This document shows positions 59,593 through 64,000 of a stretch of DNA of 64,000 nt, piece after piece. The notes beneath the pieces were generated by a model, which ran no database searches, was not told the DNA's origin, and was given only the letters and a program-made list of their open reading frames with translations. The stretch comes from Syntrophobacteraceae bacterium (GTDB lineage Bacteria > Desulfobacterota > Syntrophobacteria > Syntrophobacterales > Syntrophobacteraceae), in contig JAGPLX010000004.1 of NCBI GenBank assembly GCA_018053185.1, positions 1-64,000 of the forward strand, written 5' to 3'. The position numbers and the translations under genes were made by a program. Within the stretch, counting starts at the first letter, position 1. The number at the start of each line of letters is the position of its first letter.

Positions 59593-59637
59593 CCCCCGTG
59601 ACGTCTCGTGCACGCCCTGTTGGATCGCGTGGCGGGA

Positions 59638-60297
59638 TCAGTACTTGGCAAGCACCTTCTGGAGCTTCTTTGCCCCAGCGGGCACCTTCACTTTTCCGGT
59701 CAAAATTTCTTGAGGGGTGACCGCCCTGCCGTAGTACTTGGCGTTGGCGTCGTCTCTCGTGGCGATGACCGTTCCCTCGAGGGAGATGCCTGCAAAAAGG
59801 CCCTGACTCCGGCTATAGGTGTAGACCGCCGCCGTAGGAGCGACTCCGACCTCCACACTTCGGCCAACGGGTCCTGCCGCCACGCTCACATCGGCGCCGA
59901 GGGTCAGGTTTCCTTTCGAAAAGGCGCGTACCGCCTCATCGGTGTTCAGGATGAATATGAACTCTGAAACCTGGCCTCCGATCTGGAGGCCGAACCCGGC
60001 ACCGCCGGTACCAATGGCGCAAGGTCCGCTCCATCCCTTTTTGGTTCTTGCCACCACCAACCCCTTACCGCCTCTGCCGCTCACAACGAAGCCGGCTTTG
60101 ACCACGGTCAGGACGGCAAGGCCTTTGGCATCTCGAAGCACCGCCGTCGGAATGGATTTTTCCGGGATTTCCTGAAAACGCTGGATGATGGAGACGGCCT
60201 GATCGATATCATCCTGCAGGCCCTCCGCGTACACGGGAGATGATTGGAGCGTCATGATCGAGAGTAAGACCGCCGCCAACAGACTGATCCATTTCAT
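59638..60297 (-). CDS. Secreted SYLF-domain (lipid-binding Ysc84-like) protein
   Basis: 219 residues from the minus-strand ATG at 60297, preceded by the perfect SD AAGGAGG. Signal peptide MKWISLLAAVLLSIMTLQSS ending PVYA. The SYLF domain blocks are AVLRDAKGLAVLTVVKAGFV, GGAGFGLQIGGQVSEFIFIL, LGADVSVAAGPVGRSVEVG and TYSRSQGLFAGISLEG. In eukaryotes SYLF domains bind phosphoinositides; bacterial members are periplasmic proteins of unknown role. An upstream extension of the frame to 60441 is not supported. Confidence 0.88.
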   Translation of the reverse strand: MKWISLLAAVLLSIMTLQSSPVYAEGLQDDIDQAVSIIQRFQEIPEKSIPTAVLRDAKGLAVLTVVKAGFVVSGRGGKGLVVARTKKGWSGPCAIGTGGAGFGLQIGGQVSEFIFILNTDEAVRAFSKGNLTLGADVSVAAGPVGRSVEVGVAPTAAVYTYSRSQGLFAGISLEGTVIATRDDANAKYYGRAVTPQEILTGKVKVPAGAKKLQKVLAKY

Positions 60298-60437
60298 TAG
60301 TGACCTCCTTTTTGGGTATTTGTGGATTCCTGGTTCTCTATCGGCCTCAACCATTCCCGCCGTTGGCTGCCATCGGGCGGGTCCGCCGTCCGTCCACGGG
60401 GAAGGACATCCGGAAACAATAAGCTCGAACGCGGGAC

Positions 60438-61781
60438 TCATCCGACCCTTCCCCTCAGAATAAAGGACCGCACGTGTTTGGGCAGGGTGTGAATCTTCAT
60501 GTTCAAATCCGTCAGCACGTACTTGTCGACCAGCGCGCCGATGGATGCTTCGGGCAGCTTCAGAAATCGGAGATACTCCTGGAGGTATAGGTGTTTGAGA
60601 AACTCTTCTTCCCCGCCACCGAGGTAATCATAGGCTGCATGGGCCACATAGAGGACGGCGACATGGTCCCGGTAGGGAGTGGGAATCTCCTGAGGCGGGA
60701 GGAATTCTGGATAATATTGGTACTCCACGGTCTGGCAGATACTGTCGGGGATATTCCAGTCCTTCAGCAACATGGCGGCAACCTTGGCGGGTTCCAGCAT
60801 ATCTACAATGAAGGACCACCTGGGATTTTGAGCTTTTAGCAGCAGGACCATGTTTTCGCCGATCTCGTGGAGAAGGGCGATGGTGCCCATGGTCGAGGAC
60901 TTCCGGCGATCGCAGAGCTGCCCGATTTCGAACGCAAGATGAGCAATGATCACGGAATGCTGATATAGTTCGTCGAACCTGGGTGTGCGCGGCATCACCT
61001 TTTGCAACCCGTTCGAGATGACGATATGGTACACTTGGTTGAATCCGAGATAGACAATGGCATAGGAAAGGTCGGAAATTCTTCGCTGAAGGCTATAGTA
61101 GGATGAGTTTACCGCCTTGAGGATCTCCCCCGCCAGGGATGGGTCCTCCATGGCCAGGTGGGTCACTTCTCGTGCCGAGCTGCTTTCCATGGACAGCATC
61201 TGTATCAGCTTGGACACGTGCACGGGCAACCGAGGCACACTTTTGAGGATGTTCAGGATGACTTCCGCCTGCTCGTAGCCCCTGGTCCTCCCCTGGAGTA
61301 ATTCCCCCATCCGTATCACTTGACGCTTGTTGGCCGAGGAAAGATGCCTCAGGTTGTCTTCCAGGCAATGGGTCCTGCGGACGGAGGTTTCGTGAAGTTT
61401 TTTCCAGATGAAATTCTGTATTTTGAGATCGAGGTTTTGCAGGGCCGAGGGATCCAACACCAGTACCGATGAGGGCTCCCCGGCAACCAGAGGGCGGGTC
61501 CGGCCGGGCTGCTCCGAGCCGATTCCCCCGCCAATCCAATCCCCTTCACGAAAAACCGTTTCTTGAATGAGTCCTGAAAAGTCCTCGTCGATTTGGATCC
61601 TGCCCTTGAGAACGAGAAACAGGCTCTCCTCCTTCACTCCCTCCTGCTCCTGGATGAGGGAGCTACCGGTGTTCAGCCTCAGGACTTGGCCCACGTTATA
61701 GATGGAATGGAACTCCCTCTCGCTCAATCCCTTGATGGAGATCCCCTGGATTGATCCATCTTTATCCAAATGCCGTGTCAT
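60438..61781 (-). CDS. Cyclic-nucleotide-binding-type domain fused to HDOD domain
   Basis: 447 residues. Residues 20-120 form a cNMP-binding-type barrel (LRLNTGSSLIQEQ, LFLVLKGRIQIDEDF, FREGDWIGG). A helical linker leads to an HDOD domain (about 175-390): LPVHVSKLIQMLSMES, AMEDPSLAGEILKAVNSSYY and LSYAIVYLGFNQVYHIV. The HD-like site reads LHEIGENM, with Glu replacing the second metal ligand, arguing for a non-catalytic signalling role. The barrel lacks an obvious phosphate cassette, so the ligand is unclear. Confidence 0.85.
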   Translation of the reverse strand: MTRHLDKDGSIQGISIKGLSEREFHSIYNVGQVLRLNTGSSLIQEQEGVKEESLFLVLKGRIQIDEDFSGLIQETVFREGDWIGGGIGSEQPGRTRPLVAGEPSSVLVLDPSALQNLDLKIQNFIWKKLHETSVRRTHCLEDNLRHLSSANKRQVIRMGELLQGRTRGYEQAEVILNILKSVPRLPVHVSKLIQMLSMESSSAREVTHLAMEDPSLAGEILKAVNSSYYSLQRRISDLSYAIVYLGFNQVYHIVISNGLQKVMPRTPRFDELYQHSVIIAHLAFEIGQLCDRRKSSTMGTIALLHEIGENMVLLLKAQNPRWSFIVDMLEPAKVAAMLLKDWNIPDSICQTVEYQYYPEFLPPQEIPTPYRDHVAVLYVAHAAYDYLGGGEEEFLKHLYLQEYLRFLKLPEASIGALVDKYVLTDLNMKIHTLPKHVRSFILRGRVG

Positions 61782-62139
61782 GGGCTTCTTTTCATCCTGC
61801 TGATTTCAGTCGGTTGACTTGATTCTCTGTTCTCGTTTGCATCATTACGAACCTTTGCAAAACATGTGCAAGTGATGGAAATAGCTTGAAGTGAGAGGGA
61901 AGAAGGGCTATACGAATCCGGGATTCGACAGGAAAGCTTAAGGAAGTACGACCGTAGCCTCCACTCCCGTTTAGACTATACCGTTTTTAGAAGTGTTTCG
62001 GAACTGTTTTCATGCAAGGGAATTTCAACCTGATGGGAGCGATTCCCTGTAGTCGCATAACTATTTGATTCTTATATAAAAACTATCTAAAATTTTCGTA
62101 TATCTTTCACGACGAAATCCGGCAATTTCAACCTTTCAT
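61782..62139. other. AT-rich intergenic region
   Basis: About 360 bp between two minus-strand genes with no gene seen. The stretch 62060-62105 is notably AT-rich and, read on the minus strand, contains TTTTATATAAGAAT, a plausible promoter or DNA-bending site for the cNMP/HDOD gene. Confidence 0.4.
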
Positions 62140-62159
62140 TCCGGAGGGGCCGCTCCGGA
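62140..62159. terminator. Hairpin just after the CNNM/CorC gene
   Basis: TCCGGAG-GGGCCG-CTCCGGA, a perfect 7-bp stem with a 6-nt loop, 13 bp after the stop codon of the minus-strand gene. No T-tract follows. Confidence 0.45.
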
Positions 62160-62172
62160 TACGGAAGCTCCT

Positions 62173-63516
62173 TCATCCCGAACTTCGTTCCACGCCATTG
62201 CTCTCTTCTTTCATGACCAGGAGCTTGTCGACGCGGTGTCCGTCCATATCCACGACTTCAATGGTGAGGCCTCGGAATTGAAAACGATCCCCGACCTGGG
62301 GAATGCGGCCCAGGCAGGTCATGACGAATCCGCCGAGCGTCTGGTAATATCCGGCTTTCTCCCCGGGCAAATCCCCCTTGATATGAAAAAGCTCCTTGAA
62401 CTCGTCCACGGGGAGCATGCCATCGACCAGCCAGGAACCATCCTCCCTCTGGACTATTCGTGGCTCCTCCCGGGCGTCCTCGGAGGAAATATCACCAATA
62501 ATGGCCTCGAGGATGTCGTTCAAGGTGATGAGGCCTTCCACCGTGCCATATTCGTCGATCACCAGCCCCATTTCCATGCCCGATTCCCTGAAACGCTCCA
62601 AGACTTTCAAGACCTGCATGTCTTCAGGGATATACAGCGGGGGTCTCAAGCAGGCTTGCAAATCGAAGGGTTGTCCCTGGAGGCTTCTTATCAGGAGGTC
62701 CCGCACATGAACAACACCCAGAATCCTGCCGGTTTTGCCCTCGATCACCGGAAATCGCGAGTAGTTGCTTTTGGAAATGCGTCGCCGGATTTTTTCAATG
62801 GAATCGTTCACATCCAGCCAGAAGACTCTCTTCCTCGGTGTCATCAAAACACCGGCTTTGCGGTCCCCCAGCCGAAACACTCTCTGCACCATGGTTTTCT
62901 CGGCCTCATCGAACACTCCCGCCACGGTTGCCTGCTCGATGAGCACCTTGATTTCCTCCTCGGTGACGGGAGGCTCCTTGGAAGGGCGTATCCCCGCAAC
63001 CTTCAGAATACTTTCGGTGGAAATGCTGAGAAGCTGGATGACGGGATGAGCGATCACGGAAAGGGCCCTCATGGGAGCGGCCATGACGGAAGCGATCTCT
63101 TCGGGATAGTACAAAGCCAGGCGCTTGGGGACCAGTTCCCCGAAGACCAGGGAGAAGTAGGTGACCAGGAAGACCACCAGGACAAACGCCATGGTCCCGC
63201 TGAAAGGGCGGAAAATTTCGTAGCCGGATAACCATTGGGCCACGGTGTCGGCGATAGTGGCTCCACTGAACACACCGGTGAGCACTCCGATGAGGGTGAT
63301 GCCGACTTGCACCGTGGAAAGAAAGAGATTGGGCGATCCGGCCAACTCGAGGGCTTCCGCCGCTTTCGGGTTCCCGTCTTCGGCCAGTTGCTGGAGACGG
63401 GGCTTGCGCGCCGAAATGACGGCAAACTCGGACATCGAGAAAATGCCGTTGGCGGCAATGAGGGCCAGAATCACCAGGATTTCCAGGGCTCCGGAGATCA
63501 AACCTGCCTTTTCCAT
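62173..63516 (-). CDS. CNNM/CBS-domain transport protein (CorC/HlyC type)
   Basis: 447 residues. N-terminal CNNM/DUF21 membrane domain with about four helices and the motifs AANGIFSMSEFAVISARKPR and VFGELVPKRLAL. Two CBS modules follow (about 205-330, including VMTP-like GVLMTPRKRVFWLDV and LVIDEYGTVEGLITLNDIL), then a C-terminal CorC/HlyC domain (WLVDGMLPVDEFKELF). Such proteins are linked to magnesium or cobalt efflux; the older hemolysin label has little meaning. Confidence 0.92.
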   Translation of the reverse strand: MEKAGLISGALEILVILALIAANGIFSMSEFAVISARKPRLQQLAEDGNPKAAEALELAGSPNLFLSTVQVGITLIGVLTGVFSGATIADTVAQWLSGYEIFRPFSGTMAFVLVVFLVTYFSLVFGELVPKRLALYYPEEIASVMAAPMRALSVIAHPVIQLLSISTESILKVAGIRPSKEPPVTEEEIKVLIEQATVAGVFDEAEKTMVQRVFRLGDRKAGVLMTPRKRVFWLDVNDSIEKIRRRISKSNYSRFPVIEGKTGRILGVVHVRDLLIRSLQGQPFDLQACLRPPLYIPEDMQVLKVLERFRESGMEMGLVIDEYGTVEGLITLNDILEAIIGDISSEDAREEPRIVQREDGSWLVDGMLPVDEFKELFHIKGDLPGEKAGYYQTLGGFVMTCLGRIPQVGDRFQFRGLTIEVVDMDGHRVDKLLVMKEESNGVERSSG

Positions 63517-63642
63517 ATGCTTAGGATCCTGCCTGGGGAGTGGGGAAGAGACGCTATTCCTTCATGGGATTCTTTCGGTGGGCACTCGGATTCACCCGAG
63601 TTCCTCGGTTCTCGTTTCGGACTACGCCAAGACGAGGGACTC

Positions 63643-64000
63643 TCAGGAAAATTCGTAGAAAAGGCTTGTTTCGTTGAGGACCTCGCAACCGTTCGAGGTC
63701 ACTCTTACCATATTCTCGAGGCGCACTCCACCGCAGCCGGGCAAATAGATACCGGGCTCCACCGTGATCACCATGTTTTCTCGAAGAATGGTCGGATCTT
63801 GTTTCCTGATGCCCGGTTTTTCATGGACTGCAAGTCCCACTCCATGCCCCAGGCCATGCCCGAAATTCGGACCATATCCCGCGTTCTCGATGATTTTGCG
63901 AGCCACTCCATCCACCTCGACGGAATTGGCCCCATCCCGGATGGAGGTTTGGGCCGCAAGCTGAGCCTCTCTCACTATGCGGTAAATCTCCCGCACCCAG
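63643..64000 (-). CDS. M24-family aminopeptidase (Xaa-Pro type), C-terminal part
   Basis: The gene runs off the right edge; its 5-prime end lies beyond 64000. The visible 118 residues contain GHGLGHGVGLAVHEKPGI with the metal-binding histidine, VITVEPGIYLPGCGGVRLEN with both metal-binding glutamates, and the terminal SFYEFS-like end. This is the catalytic pita-bread fold of Xaa-Pro aminopeptidase/dipeptidase. The two upstream aspartate ligands are outside the window. Confidence 0.88.
   Translation of the reverse strand, partial: WVREIYRIVREAQLAAQTSIRDGANSVEVDGVARKIIENAGYGPNFGHGLGHGVGLAVHEKPGIRKQDPTILRENMVITVEPGIYLPGCGGVRLENMVRVTSNGCEVLNETSLFYEFS

Noticed and set aside
1-64000. tRNA, rRNA, CRISPR array, insertion sequence or prophage genes
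   Set aside because: I looked for cloverleaf-like T-arms, regularly spaced direct repeats, transposase-like motifs and phage structural genes on both strands and found none that hold up.

Overview
This window reads as chromosomal DNA from a Gram-negative, anaerobic Desulfobacterota-type bacterium (order Syntrophobacterales or a relative). That placement is inferred. It rests on the gene set: a division and cell-wall (dcw) cluster whose MurE carries the meso-diaminopimelate motif, a futalosine-route menaquinone operon, a GlrK/QseG/GlrR-type sigma-54 system, Lgt and several lipoproteins, PlsB, a CoA-transferase/GNAT fusion and molybdopterin genes. The DNA is moderately GC-rich throughout. I see no insertion sequence, prophage, CRISPR array, rRNA or tRNA.

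Layout. 1-4.0 kb: the tail of an ArsA-like ATPase, then a cobalamin-binding radical SAM enzyme with a C-terminal PqqD-like domain, a 31-codon peptide gene with two Cys-His pairs, and an M19 dipeptidase. I read these three as a candidate RiPP-type (ribosomal peptide) cassette, the most interesting locus here. 4.2-19.8 kb: mraZ-rsmH-ftsL-ftsI-murE-murF-murD-ftsW-murC-murB-ftsQ-ftsA-ftsZ, with a clear sigma-70 promoter and 10-bp-phased MraZ-type repeats in front. mraY and murG are missing from their usual slots. 20.1-27.2 kb: a second B12-type radical SAM protein, a membrane J-domain protein with three tandem repeats, an HDOD protein, csrA-fliW, a GalT-like transferase and a small secreted basic protein. 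27.6-35.4 kb: an L,D-transpeptidase, then the glrK-qseG-glrR signalling operon followed by a near-perfect sigma-54 promoter and a secreted protein, a glycine-zipper lipoprotein and a class III nucleotide cyclase.

35.9-48.2 kb: ilvE, plsB, recN, an ATP-grasp protein divergent from a TetR regulator, and the menaquinone operon mqnE-mqnC-mqnX-mqnA-ubiX. The TetR promoter has a perfect palindrome overlapping its -10 box. 48.3-51.3 kb: a stand-alone AICAR transformylase with a structured leader and an intrinsic terminator just before its start codon, then about 1 kb of low coding content and an AbrB-like regulator. 51.4-64 kb: CDP-alcohol phosphatidyltransferase, moeA-mobA-mobB, an aldehyde dehydrogenase, lgt, the CoA-transferase/GNAT fusion, a SYLF protein, a cNMP/HDOD protein, a CNNM/CorC-type protein and the tail of an M24 aminopeptidase.

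How the genes work together. The dcw cluster covers cytoplasmic peptidoglycan precursor synthesis (MurB-F) and the septal machine (FtsZ, A, Q, L, W, I), but the lipid I and lipid II steps must be encoded elsewhere. The mqn genes take chorismate through aminodeoxyfutalosine towards menaquinone; UbiX would supply prenyl-FMN for the late decarboxylation. GlrR is a sigma-54 activator and a sigma-54 promoter lies 0.5 kb downstream of it.
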